Under the pieces are notes generated by a model. The model was not told the DNA's origin. It ran no database searches and was given only the letters and a program-made list of their open reading frames with translations. Of a DNA stretch of 64,000 bases, positions 37,072-44,934 are shown in pieces. This stretch comes from Marisediminitalea oceani (GTDB lineage Bacteria > Pseudomonadota > Gammaproteobacteria > Enterobacterales > Alteromonadaceae). The stretch lies in the NCBI RefSeq assembly GCF_003731635.1, contig NZ_RCUA01000078.1, positions 2,062-66,061 of the forward strand, read 5' to 3'. Position 1 is the first letter of the stretch, and each line of letters opens with the position of its first letter. A program made the position numbers and the translations under genes.

Positions 37072-38853
37072 ATGGCGCCACAATCGCCCGTCCTTCAGTA
37101 TTCGTTATCGGTAAACTCAGTCAGCCAGCATTTGTTTGATGTCACCTTATCCATTCCGGCTATTGATAGTGAACACCTCAAGTTGAGCCTGCCGGGTTGG
37201 ATCCCGGGCAGTTATATGGTGCGCGACTTCTCTCGCAACATCGTTAATTTTTCTGCCACCAACAGCAAAGGACAACCCATTGAAGTTACCCTGCTGGATA
37301 AACAACAGTGGCAGTTAACCACTGGCGGCGAGGCGGCAGAAGTAACGTATCAGGTGTATGCCTTCGATCTGTCAGTACGTAGCGCCTATATCAACGATGA
37401 GTATGCCTTTTGTAACGGCACCAGTGTTTTTGTTAGCGTTTCAGGCTTTGAGCACCTGCCCTGCGAACTGGTAATTAAGAGCCCGGCCAACAAGCCCGAC
37501 TGGCAAATAGAAACCACGCTACCTCACCTTGAGGATAACCGCTTTATCAGTGCCGACTATGATGAACTCATCGACCACCCAATATTTATTGGTGAATGCA
37601 CCAGTGCCGACTTTGAGGTGGATGGCGTAACCTTTACTCTGATGTTCAGTGGCACCACAGAGTACGACATGCCTCGCCTGTGTGCCGATCTCGAAAAAGT
37701 CTGCCAGCATCATTTATCATTGTTTGGTAAGCCCTACCCGGTTAAACATTATTTGTTTATGACGTTGATTGCCAATGAAGGCTATGGTGGCCTGGAGCAT
37801 CGTAGCTCTACTGCGCTGTTATTCCCCCGCTTTGAACTACCACTGGCCGGTGAACCTGAAGAACTCAGCGACAGCTACGTTAACTTTATCAGTCTGTGTA
37901 GCCACGAGTTATTCCACACCTGGCACGTTAAGCGTATTAAACCCGATGTGATGGTGGTGCCGGACCTCAGTCAGGAAACCTACACCGACCAGCTGTGGAT
38001 TTACGAAGGCTTCACCAGTTTTTATGACGATGTCACCCTGGCCCGCGTTGGCGTTATCCCGCCGGAACGCTACTTTAAAATTGTCGCGCAAAACCTCACA
38101 CGGCTGTACAAAAATGCCGGGCGCTTTAAGCAAAGCATTGCCGAGTCGAGCTTTTATGCCTGGAATAAGTTTTATAAACAGGACGCCGGTTCCATTAACC
38201 ACATTGTCAGTTATTACAACAAAGGCGGCATCGTTGCACTGGGGCTGGATATTCTGCTCCGTGAGCGCAGCAACAGCCAATACAATCTGGACGATCTGAT
38301 GCGGTTACTGTGGGCACAATACGGTGATGAAAGCGGCACACCCGCCAACGTGATAGAACAACTTTGCCGTGATGAGCTTAACGTAAACATAAAAGATTAT
38401 CTCGATGCTGTGGTGTATGGCACAGAAGACGTGGCGATGGATAGCCTGCTCGAACATATTGGCGTCAGCCAGAGCGTACAGACTCCGCTTTCCTTACAAG
38501 ATAAGGGTGGCGATGAGGCGGCTGGTAAAGTATCGCCCCGCTATGATTTTGGTGCGGTGACCAAAGATGCCGATACCGGTTTACTTATTCAGGCGGTATT
38601 GGAAGACTCAGCGGCATGTCAGGCTGGTTTGCAGATAAATGATAAACTTATTGCAGTAGACAGCTACGTGGTGAATTCAAAATTATTGCAGCGGCTGCTT
38701 ACCGTACCTAATGACAAGCCTCTGGCACTGAGTGTAATCAGGGATGGCCGCTTGCTCAACCTGACTCTGCCGTTACTCCCCGCTCAGGCGCAAAACTGTG
38801 TGCTGAAAATTACCGATGAAGAAAAAGCAGTAGCGTGGTTAGGGCGGCAGTAA
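37072..38853 (+). CDS. M61-family aminopeptidase with PDZ domain
   Basis: A 593-residue peptidase of the M61 (glycyl aminopeptidase) family. An N-terminal beta domain includes PGWIPGSYMVRDFSRNI. The zinc site is HELFH at 278-282 with the downstream glutamate in IYEGFTSFYDD. A C-terminal PDZ segment (about 490-575, GLLIQAVLEDSAACQAGLQINDKLIAVD) follows. No signal peptide is seen, so it is probably cytoplasmic. The ATG at 37072 is taken because AAGAGG is eight bases upstream; the ATG at 37051 is the alternative. Confidence 0.92.
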   Translation: MAPQSPVLQYSLSVNSVSQHLFDVTLSIPAIDSEHLKLSLPGWIPGSYMVRDFSRNIVNFSATNSKGQPIEVTLLDKQQWQLTTGGEAAEVTYQVYAFDLSVRSAYINDEYAFCNGTSVFVSVSGFEHLPCELVIKSPANKPDWQIETTLPHLEDNRFISADYDELIDHPIFIGECTSADFEVDGVTFTLMFSGTTEYDMPRLCADLEKVCQHHLSLFGKPYPVKHYLFMTLIANEGYGGLEHRSSTALLFPRFELPLAGEPEELSDSYVNFISLCSHELFHTWHVKRIKPDVMVVPDLSQETYTDQLWIYEGFTSFYDDVTLARVGVIPPERYFKIVAQNLTRLYKNAGRFKQSIAESSFYAWNKFYKQDAGSINHIVSYYNKGGIVALGLDILLRERSNSQYNLDDLMRLLWAQYGDESGTPANVIEQLCRDELNVNIKDYLDAVVYGTEDVAMDSLLEHIGVSQSVQTPLSLQDKGGDEAAGKVSPRYDFGAVTKDADTGLLIQAVLEDSAACQAGLQINDKLIAVDSYVVNSKLLQRLLTVPNDKPLALSVIRDGRLLNLTLPLLPAQAQNCVLKITDEEKAVAWLGRQ

Positions 38854-38868
38854 CCGCCCTTTCTGTCA

Positions 38869-39675
38869 TTACTGACGAGGCGGAACCAGCAACGCCGGAT
38901 CGAGGCGTTCACTAAACCAGTTGATGCGCCAGTCAAGGTGGGGCCCGGTTGCCCTGCCCGTGGCGCCAATCTCACCAATTTTCTGGCCTTGTTCCACCAG
39001 GTCACCGGGCTTAACCGTGAGCTTGCTCAAATGCAAGAAGGTTGAGTTAACCCCAAGGCCATGGTCGATAATAATGGTGCCGCCGGAGTAATATAAATCC
39101 GGGTGCGCCAGAGTAACCTTGCCACCGGCCGGCGCAATCACCTGGGTACCGGTTGGCGCGCCAACATCTACGCCATAATGCGGACGCTTGGGCACACCGT
39201 TAAATACGCGCTGACTACCGTAAACACCTGTAATTGGCCCCTCGGCTGGCCAGATAAAGTCCACCGCAAAATCTGTTCGCTCACTACTGGTTTTGCGCGC
39301 TTTGGCAACCCGCCAGTTATCATCCTTTATGCGCTCCAGCACACTTTTAGGCGGCGTAACCATGGCTTGCGGTACGCCTTCAATGCGTTGTGTGGGATAT
39401 TCACGGGCGGTCAGGGTGATCTCGCGGGTTTGTACTTCTCCCTCGGGAGTTTGCCAGCGCAGCGCCTGAGTGAGTTTGGCATCACGGCCAAAGCCCACCA
39501 CAAAATTACCGTCTGGTAGTACTTTTACCGGCTCATCGTTCAGCCACATCTCACTACCGGGCATAAGTTCGCCGCGCAATAAACTGCCCTGGGTTAACTC
39601 ACCGCGCAGTTCAAGTGCCTGTAACGCACTGCTAATGCATAACAAGCCAAGCAGTAAGCTTTTAAGCTTAATCAC
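38869..39675 (-). CDS. M23-family (LytM) peptidoglycan endopeptidase
   Basis: A 268-residue periplasmic protein with a signal peptide (about 1-20). The LytM core has the zinc ligands in RPHYGVDVGAPTGT (H and D), STFLHLSKL (HxL-type) and GPHLDWRINW. These enzymes cut peptide crosslinks of the cell wall or activate amidases; a complete ligand set suggests that it is active. The N-terminal domain (about 20-120) is a beta-rich part with ELRGELTQGSLLRGEL repeats. Its start overlaps the end of the pterin synthase-like gene by eight bases. Confidence 0.9.
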   Translation of the reverse strand: MIKLKSLLLGLLCISSALQALELRGELTQGSLLRGELMPGSEMWLNDEPVKVLPDGNFVVGFGRDAKLTQALRWQTPEGEVQTREITLTAREYPTQRIEGVPQAMVTPPKSVLERIKDDNWRVAKARKTSSERTDFAVDFIWPAEGPITGVYGSQRVFNGVPKRPHYGVDVGAPTGTQVIAPAGGKVTLAHPDLYYSGGTIIIDHGLGVNSTFLHLSKLTVKPGDLVEQGQKIGEIGATGRATGPHLDWRINWFSERLDPALLVPPRQ

Positions 39676-40543
39676 TTACCATGGCTCCTTTGCCAACCCC
39701 TTCGTAAGCCATCACGCAGCAGCTATCATCTGGCAGGCGCTGTTTTTGCTGGGTGTAAATGAATTGCGCAAGGCACTCTACGGTTGAATCAGTATCAATG
39801 ATTTCGCAAATTGATTCAGGCAACACAATTTCAAAATAGCCCTGGGCCGCCTCATAGGCAAAACACACATGAGCATCGTAGTTTGCTAAGCGATGCTGGC
39901 ATTGCAGCGCATCGGCGCTAATCTGATCTTCCCGGGAAGCAATATAAATGTCTTCCCAACGCTTGGCCCAATAAGCTTCGCTTTCAAGATCCTCACTACC
40001 GTTGGTGATAATATCAACCCGCGAGCGATGGCCATGTGCGATCCGCTGACAGTTGCCATCGTGCTTTTTTAGCCCATGGGTATAGTGATAAAACGGTGTG
40101 TTAATGACTTCCGTGCGTAGCTTAATGGTAAGGTTGTCCACGTTATCCGGCAAATGGGTGGCAATCACCTCGCGCAGATATTCACTTACCGAGTCCATGG
40201 TGATCGTCGGCGCATAAATAAACGCGTAGGCTTCCGCCGGGCAATACATCTGAATGGCCTGCTCATCGGGCAGGTCAAAGCGAACTTCTACTTGTTCTGA
40301 GTCTTCATCACGGCGGATATGTGCCTGTTCGCTTTCTGCCGGTACCAGCAGTTTATGGTCGATATAACCGTCGATCAGGCGTTTCAGGTTCTTTTTCACC
40401 ACGCCAAAATCCTGGATCATACTTTCTTCATTCAAGGTGCCATCCAGCAGCACATCCACAATCCAGCTCTCGCCAACCATGCCACGCTCAGGGCATAGGT
40501 AAGAGAAGTCCATGACGGTGAGGTCGTTTACAAATAATTGCAT
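39668..40543 (-). CDS. Two-domain 6-pyruvoyl-tetrahydropterin synthase-like protein (QueD superfamily)
   Basis: A 291-residue protein made of two T-fold halves. The N-terminal half (about 1-115) has the family's MIQDFGVVKKNLKRLIDGYIDHKLL string. At the position where a zinc-binding HGH would stand it has VGESW. The C-terminal half (about 120-291) has the missing part, HDGNCQRIAHGHRSRVD, with the cysteine and the two histidines. Metal site and substrate site may therefore come from different halves. QueD-type enzymes make 6-carboxytetrahydropterin for queuosine; a role here is not proved. ATG 40543 is chosen over a longer frame. It overlaps the M23 gene. Confidence 0.82.
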   Translation of the reverse strand: MQLFVNDLTVMDFSYLCPERGMVGESWIVDVLLDGTLNEESMIQDFGVVKKNLKRLIDGYIDHKLLVPAESEQAHIRRDEDSEQVEVRFDLPDEQAIQMYCPAEAYAFIYAPTITMDSVSEYLREVIATHLPDNVDNLTIKLRTEVINTPFYHYTHGLKKHDGNCQRIAHGHRSRVDIITNGSEDLESEAYWAKRWEDIYIASREDQISADALQCQHRLANYDAHVCFAYEAAQGYFEIVLPESICEIIDTDSTVECLAQFIYTQQKQRLPDDSCCVMAYEGVGKGAMVSD

Positions 40544-40649
40544 TGTATCTCGTTTAATCTTTAACAGGTTGGCGGCTCGCAGACTGCGAGACGCCCAATA
40601 ATCCACTTAGTATACCAGCGATAGTAAAGTGACTGTACCACTAGCTAGC

Positions 40650-41690
40650 TTAGCTGTTGCGTTTTAACTGGTCTTTTAAGTTAGGCGGGATCCCTTTTAT
40701 CGTCAGCGTATCGGAATCCGGGTGATAGATAATACGGTCACCCAGTAATTTACGGTCAAAACTCAGCGACACGCCGCCGCCCTGACCACTGAACTTCGCC
40801 AGTTGTCGAATTGCTGCCGGGTCTGGCTGGACTTCAGGCTCAATGGGTGTTTCCAGCCCCTGGGTAAACTGGGCAAAGTCCCGCTGGTTATCTTCATCAC
40901 GGGGTAACTTTTCGGCCAGTTCGCTAATTCTAATGCTGTCTCCACTGTCTATCTGCTGTTTAAAGTAGTTGGAGACTTCGGTGCGATGCGCGGTTTTCTC
41001 TTCGGCATCCAGTCCCTCACTGGCCAGATAGTTTTCTACCGAGCTTATGAGCTGTTTATTTTGCTGTTTTACATCGACCTTTTCCTCGCAGCCAACAAAC
41101 TGCATAAAAAAGTCAGAAACCTTGCGCCCCATGCGCCCTTTTATAAAACTCACGTAGCGCTGTTGTTCCGGCTGAATGCGGTACTGGGTTAAATCAATCC
41201 GCACCGCCAGCTGCATTTTAGCCAGATCCAGATGCTCACGGCTGTTTAGTTCCAGCTGTTGGTTTATCTCCACGTGGGCCTTGGTGTTCAGCAACGTAAC
41301 CAGTAGATACTGAGTGGCCAGATATTCATAATGTACAAACAGCACAAACCCGGTTTCTACCTGACCGGTATCAACCAGCGATTTCAGCAGCAGATCACCG
41401 GCGGTTTTGGTAAAAGGCACAAATACTGAGTCGCTGTCTGCAGGCGACGCTTCATGGTGGGCCGTGTAGCCGTTTAACGATTCAGCAAAGCTGGCATCTT
41501 CTTGTTCTGTTTCAATAAAATGTCCTACCCCTTTGCCTGGTTTACTCACAAAGGTGTGATGTAATTGCTGGCCCAGTTGTTCCAGCGCCGGCGTTACCGG
41601 CAGGCAGCCTTCGCGGGGGATCAATTGCATTTTACCTTCGTTATTAACGATAAGCTGATGCACGACAAAATGATGAATCAATATACTCAT
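40650..41690 (-). CDS. yejK: Nucleoid-associated protein YejK (NdpA)
   Basis: A 346-residue nucleoid protein. The N-terminus MSILIHHFVVHQLI, FVPFTKTAGDLLL, YEYLATQYLLVTLLN and FIKGRMGRKVSDFFMQFVGCEE are characteristic of the family. The C-terminus SFDRKLLGDRIIYHPDSDTLTIKGIPPNLKDQL is also conserved. E. coli YejK associates with nucleoids and has been reported to affect topoisomerases. It is divergent from yejL-yejM, the same arrangement as in enterics. Confidence 0.95.
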   Translation of the reverse strand: MSILIHHFVVHQLIVNNEGKMQLIPREGCLPVTPALEQLGQQLHHTFVSKPGKGVGHFIETEQEDASFAESLNGYTAHHEASPADSDSVFVPFTKTAGDLLLKSLVDTGQVETGFVLFVHYEYLATQYLLVTLLNTKAHVEINQQLELNSREHLDLAKMQLAVRIDLTQYRIQPEQQRYVSFIKGRMGRKVSDFFMQFVGCEEKVDVKQQNKQLISSVENYLASEGLDAEEKTAHRTEVSNYFKQQIDSGDSIRISELAEKLPRDEDNQRDFAQFTQGLETPIEPEVQPDPAAIRQLAKFSGQGGGVSLSFDRKLLGDRIIYHPDSDTLTIKGIPPNLKDQLKRNS

Positions 41691-41827
41691 GAATTACCAG
41701 TGTCCAATTCGTTGATGAATGATGCAGTTTTTTGAATGAATGATTGTTATCAGATGCACAACGATTATAATCGCTTTATTGCCAAAAACTTTGCTTTTTC
41801 AAGCGATTTAACGATAAGAGGCGTAAA

Positions 41828-42049
41828 ATGCCCCAACAAAGCCGATACAGTGATGCTGAATTCGAACGTCTGATGAACGACGTTATTATGGTACTAGAAA
41901 AACACGGCGCAAGTCGTGATCTTTCTTTAATGGTACTGGGAAATGTAATTTCTCATATTTTTGAGCATCAGGTACCCCCTGCCAATCGCGAAGCGATGGT
42001 TGAACAGTTTGCCAGCGTGCTGGTAAAAAGCGTGAAAGGAACGGCCTGA
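41828..42049 (+). CDS. yejL: YejL-family protein (DUF1414)
   Basis: A 73-residue helical protein of unknown function, conserved next to yejM in gammaproteobacteria. Conserved strings are PQQSRYSDAEFERLMNDVIMVLEKH at the start, LSLMVLGNVISHIF, and NREAMVEQFASVLVKSV at the end. GAGGCG precedes the ATG. It is six bases before yejM and surely co-transcribed with it. Confidence 0.92.
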   Translation: MPQQSRYSDAEFERLMNDVIMVLEKHGASRDLSLMVLGNVISHIFEHQVPPANREAMVEQFASVLVKSVKGTA

Positions 42050-42054
42050 CCCCC

Positions 42055-43569
42055 ATGATTTTAGCAGAATCCCCAAGGCGTCAACGGGTAACAAAACTGG
42101 TTAACTGGGGTCACTGGTTTGCACTGGCGAATATAGTCATCGCCATAATTATTGCCTCTGTGTTTGTTATCTCTTCACCTGCGCCGGGTACGGTACTGGG
42201 TACCTTTTACCTTTTTGCAAACTGGTTCGGGCACATCAGCTTTTTAACCTTTTTTGGGTTTGTGATATTTATTCTGCCGCTGTGCTACCTGGATGTTTCC
42301 CAGCGCGTAATAAAAACCATTGCCTCCGCTGTGTCAGCGCTCGGGCTGGCGTTAATGGCCTTTGATGCGCTGCTGTATAACCGCACCGGTTTTCATTTAA
42401 GTCATAACTCCGCCTACCTGATAAAGAACGAAGCCGAAGCCCAGCTGTTTCAGTTTGGCTGGCAACAGTTTTTGTACCTGTTGCTGTTGTTTGTGGTGTG
42501 GTTTGGTTTTCAGTTAATCCTGGCTAACGCCGTCTGGAAGCGTATCGACCGCTTAATGCACTATCGTATTGGCCGCCGGGTGGTGAGCTTTTTTGTGGTG
42601 TGTTTTGTGTCTGGCCATGCTATTCACGTCTGGGCCGATGCCCAGCTCTATCAGCCAATCATTAAACAGGACAACATGTTTCCGCTGTCCTATCCGGCGA
42701 CGGCAAAAACCACTATGTCACGCTACGGTTTGCTCGATATCGAACGCTACGAACAGCGCAAGCAATTGCAGTTTGACCCGGATATTCATCAGGTTAATTA
42801 CCCGTCGGATCCGGTATATTGCGCACTGGAACCAGAAAGACAAGCGCTGTTATTGGTACAGATTGACGACGCGGATATCAGCCAGGCGATGAAAGAAGCG
42901 GACCTTCGACATATCGACAATTACTTCACCACCTCAACCACCATGGGCGGCTTAATCACCAGTACGCTTTACGGGGTTCCGGAGTTGTATCAGCAAAGTC
43001 TGAAAACCACCCAACCGGTATTGTTTGGTTTAAGTGATGCCTATGGTCTGAGCACCGAGCTATACGCCAACTCAGACGCTCAGCTTAAAGCGCAGTTTAC
43101 CGAGCTTACCTTTAGTGAGCGGTTAACCGGCTCAGCTAATATTGTGGTGGCCTTTGCCGACGGTGGTGCGCTCACCCGTTTACTGCAGCGCAGCGATTTA
43201 ACCAACACAATGGTGATGGTAGCTACGGGTTATCAGCAATCCAAAGGCACGCTGTACACCAATTTAGCGGTTAACAGCGAACTGGCCAGTACCGAAGATC
43301 TGGTCCCAACCCTGCTCAATGCAATGGGTTGTAGCGCGCCTTCACAGTTTTACTCCACCGGTCAGAATCTGTTATCACCAAAGCGTGACTGGTTAGTCAG
43401 TACCTCTGGTGAAAAGATTGTGGTGTTCTTCAACGACCAGCGTATCGACGTATTAAGTAACGGTAGTTACGATATCACGCATATCAGCAATGAGATGCGC
43501 AGCGACGATGCGCTCAATGTTGATTTACTCAGCCGGGCAATTAAACACCTCACCCGGTTCTCACAGTAA
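42055..43569 (+). CDS. yejM: YejM/PbgA-like inner-membrane protein with degenerate sulfatase domain
   Basis: A 504-residue protein with the DUF3413 membrane part (five helices, about 20-195) and a periplasmic alkaline phosphatase-like domain. E. coli YejM (PbgA, LapC) senses LPS and steers LpxC degradation through LapB. The protein is about 80 residues shorter than the E. coli one, and the periplasmic part is poorly conserved (LLLVQIDDADIS where a nucleophile strand would be, STTMGGLITSTLYGVPELY). The membrane part is well kept, which fits the view that this part carries the essential function. It follows yejL and ends in a hairpin terminator. Confidence 0.88.
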   Translation: MILAESPRRQRVTKLVNWGHWFALANIVIAIIIASVFVISSPAPGTVLGTFYLFANWFGHISFLTFFGFVIFILPLCYLDVSQRVIKTIASAVSALGLALMAFDALLYNRTGFHLSHNSAYLIKNEAEAQLFQFGWQQFLYLLLLFVVWFGFQLILANAVWKRIDRLMHYRIGRRVVSFFVVCFVSGHAIHVWADAQLYQPIIKQDNMFPLSYPATAKTTMSRYGLLDIERYEQRKQLQFDPDIHQVNYPSDPVYCALEPERQALLLVQIDDADISQAMKEADLRHIDNYFTTSTTMGGLITSTLYGVPELYQQSLKTTQPVLFGLSDAYGLSTELYANSDAQLKAQFTELTFSERLTGSANIVVAFADGGALTRLLQRSDLTNTMVMVATGYQQSKGTLYTNLAVNSELASTEDLVPTLLNAMGCSAPSQFYSTGQNLLSPKRDWLVSTSGEKIVVFFNDQRIDVLSNGSYDITHISNEMRSDDALNVDLLSRAIKHLTRFSQ

Positions 43570-43572
43570 AGC

Positions 43573-43609
43573 AAAAAAATAGCAGCCAGTTGGCTGCTAT
43601 TTTGGTTTT
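43573..43609 (+). terminator. Terminator of yejL-yejM
   Basis: The perfect hairpin AATAGCAGCC-agtt-GGCTGCTATT is preceded by an A-run and followed by TTGGTTTT. It lies a few bases after the yejM stop. Confidence 0.85.
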
Positions 43610-43704
43610 ATCATTAAGCTACCTTGTCAATGATTAGATATTATCATTGGTAGGGTTTTACCTGTGGTAATCACGGCACGCCAAGGCAGTTGTCTATACT
43701 TCTA

Positions 43705-43968
43705 TGTCGGAGTCGCCGACAGCGACCAAAGGGTGTTGTGCGACCCGGTGACCGTGAACCACTCTGGACTCCCCGCAGCCCTTAACAGTGAAAAGCATCA
43801 TCGTCCCTGACAGAACAAACCAGACCGTCAATGACAGCACATCCATGTGCCGCATCGACTGAATCCTCATCCATGATGATTCTTCTGGTTTGTTATGTCT
43901 GCCAGTGACGATGACAACACTGAAGAAGGGCGCAAAAATTGTTCTTTCTTCGAATAAAATTAAAGAGC
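43705..43968 (-). ncRNA. Candidate structured RNA with paired ATGGAT loops, copy B
   Basis: On the minus strand, in order: GCTCTTTAA (43960-43968), the 48-base block shared with copy A, then CTGGTTTGTT/AACAAACCAG (plus-strand 43814-43823 with 43885-43894), a perfect 10-bp closing stem. Inside it are two hairpins with ATGGAT loops: a 7-of-8-bp stem at 43861-43882 and GCAC-ATGGAT-GTGC at 43837-43850. CAGGGACG follows near 43803, and the shared GGCGACTCCGACA ends the element. Two ATGGAT loops in one closed junction fit the bioinformatic TwoAYGGAY motif, and GGA loops are the known CsrA/RsmA target. No promoter or terminator was found for it. Confidence 0.48.
43900..43947 (-). repeat. 48-base intergenic repeat, copy B
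   Basis: Inverted relative to copy A at 31727-31774, with three mismatches in 48 bases. It occupies the 5' part of the candidate RNA. Both copies sit between convergent genes. Confidence 0.92.
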
Positions 43969-44041
43969 AATTTTAAAATTCAGGTCTAAACCGATTTCTC
44001 CAGGCAGTGGACAGTCACGTTAAATCTGCTTATAAAACAGT

Positions 44042-44932
44042 TTAGTCCCTGGCAAACAAATTAAAGATACTTGAAAAGTCTTTATCGGCGTTGTTGCTCT
44101 GCCCCTGATGCAGTCGATACAGCGCCTGCGCCGCAGAGGCCATAGGTGTAGCTGCGCCAACCTGTGCAGCGGTATCCATGGCTAGGGTCAGATCTTTATT
44201 CATCAGTTTAACCATAAAGCCGCCCTGATAATCATTGCTAGATGGCACGTTGTCCATCACACCCGGGCAAGGGTTGTATTTTTGTAATGTCCAGTTGCAG
44301 CCCGAGCTTTGCAGCATAATGTCTGACATCACTTTGGGGTCGAGGCCATTAGCAATGGCCAGTTGCAGTGCTTCGGACGTGCCTGCCATCAGGACCGACA
44401 ACAACATATTGTTGCAGACTTTGGCAATTTGCCCGGCCCCCAGATCACCGGCTCTGAACAGGTTTGCCCCCATCATCGACAGCACCGGCCTGGCCCGTTC
44501 AACATCCGCTTCCTTACAGCCCATAATAAACGTCAGCGTGCCGGCAGCTGCACCGCCAACGCCACCGGACACCGGCGCATCAATAAAGGCAATGCCTGCC
44601 TGCTTAGCCTGTTCTCCCACTGCGATTGCGCTTTGCGCATCAATGGTACTGCAGTCGATCAGCAACGCGCTTTTATCAACATGAGCCAGCAAACCGTCTT
44701 CGCCCAGATAAAGGGATTTAACATGGGCTGCGGCGGGTAACATGGTTACCACTATATCAGCGCCAGCTACCGCTTCCTGCGGTGATCCTGCTTTGTGTGC
44801 TCCGGCTGCTACCAATGCATCAACTGCTTCCGGCATCAGATCGAACACCGTAACATGCTGATTATGTTTTAACAGGTTGCGGGCCATAGGCCCACCCATA
44901 TTACCCAATCCGATAAAGGCAATTTGTGTCAT
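44042..44932 (-). CDS. mmsB: 3-hydroxyisobutyrate dehydrogenase
   Basis: A 296-residue NAD-dependent dehydrogenase that oxidises 3-hydroxyisobutyrate to methylmalonate semialdehyde in valine breakdown. The Rossmann start is IAFIGLGNMGGPMA. The substrate motif is DAPVSGGVGGAAAGTL (about 120-135), and the catalytic lysine is in GAGQIAKVCNN (about 170). The C-terminal part ends DFSSIFNL as is usual. It is the last gene of the operon, with only two bases after the hydrolase gene stop. A second related enzyme is encoded at 50581. Confidence 0.93.
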   Translation of the reverse strand: MTQIAFIGLGNMGGPMARNLLKHNQHVTVFDLMPEAVDALVAAGAHKAGSPQEAVAGADIVVTMLPAAAHVKSLYLGEDGLLAHVDKSALLIDCSTIDAQSAIAVGEQAKQAGIAFIDAPVSGGVGGAAAGTLTFIMGCKEADVERARPVLSMMGANLFRAGDLGAGQIAKVCNNMLLSVLMAGTSEALQLAIANGLDPKVMSDIMLQSSGCNWTLQKYNPCPGVMDNVPSSNDYQGGFMVKLMNKDLTLAMDTAAQVGAATPMASAAQALYRLHQGQSNNADKDFSSIFNLFARD

Positions 44933-44934
44933 GA

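Larger units (their letters stand above)
43610..44041. other. Intergenic region with structured repeat, copy B
   Basis: A 430-base gap between the convergent yejM and mmsB genes. It is mostly filled by the element listed separately (43705-43968). The remainder on the left (43610-43700) and right (43970-44041) shows no gene. No clear terminator follows mmsB. Confidence 0.7.
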
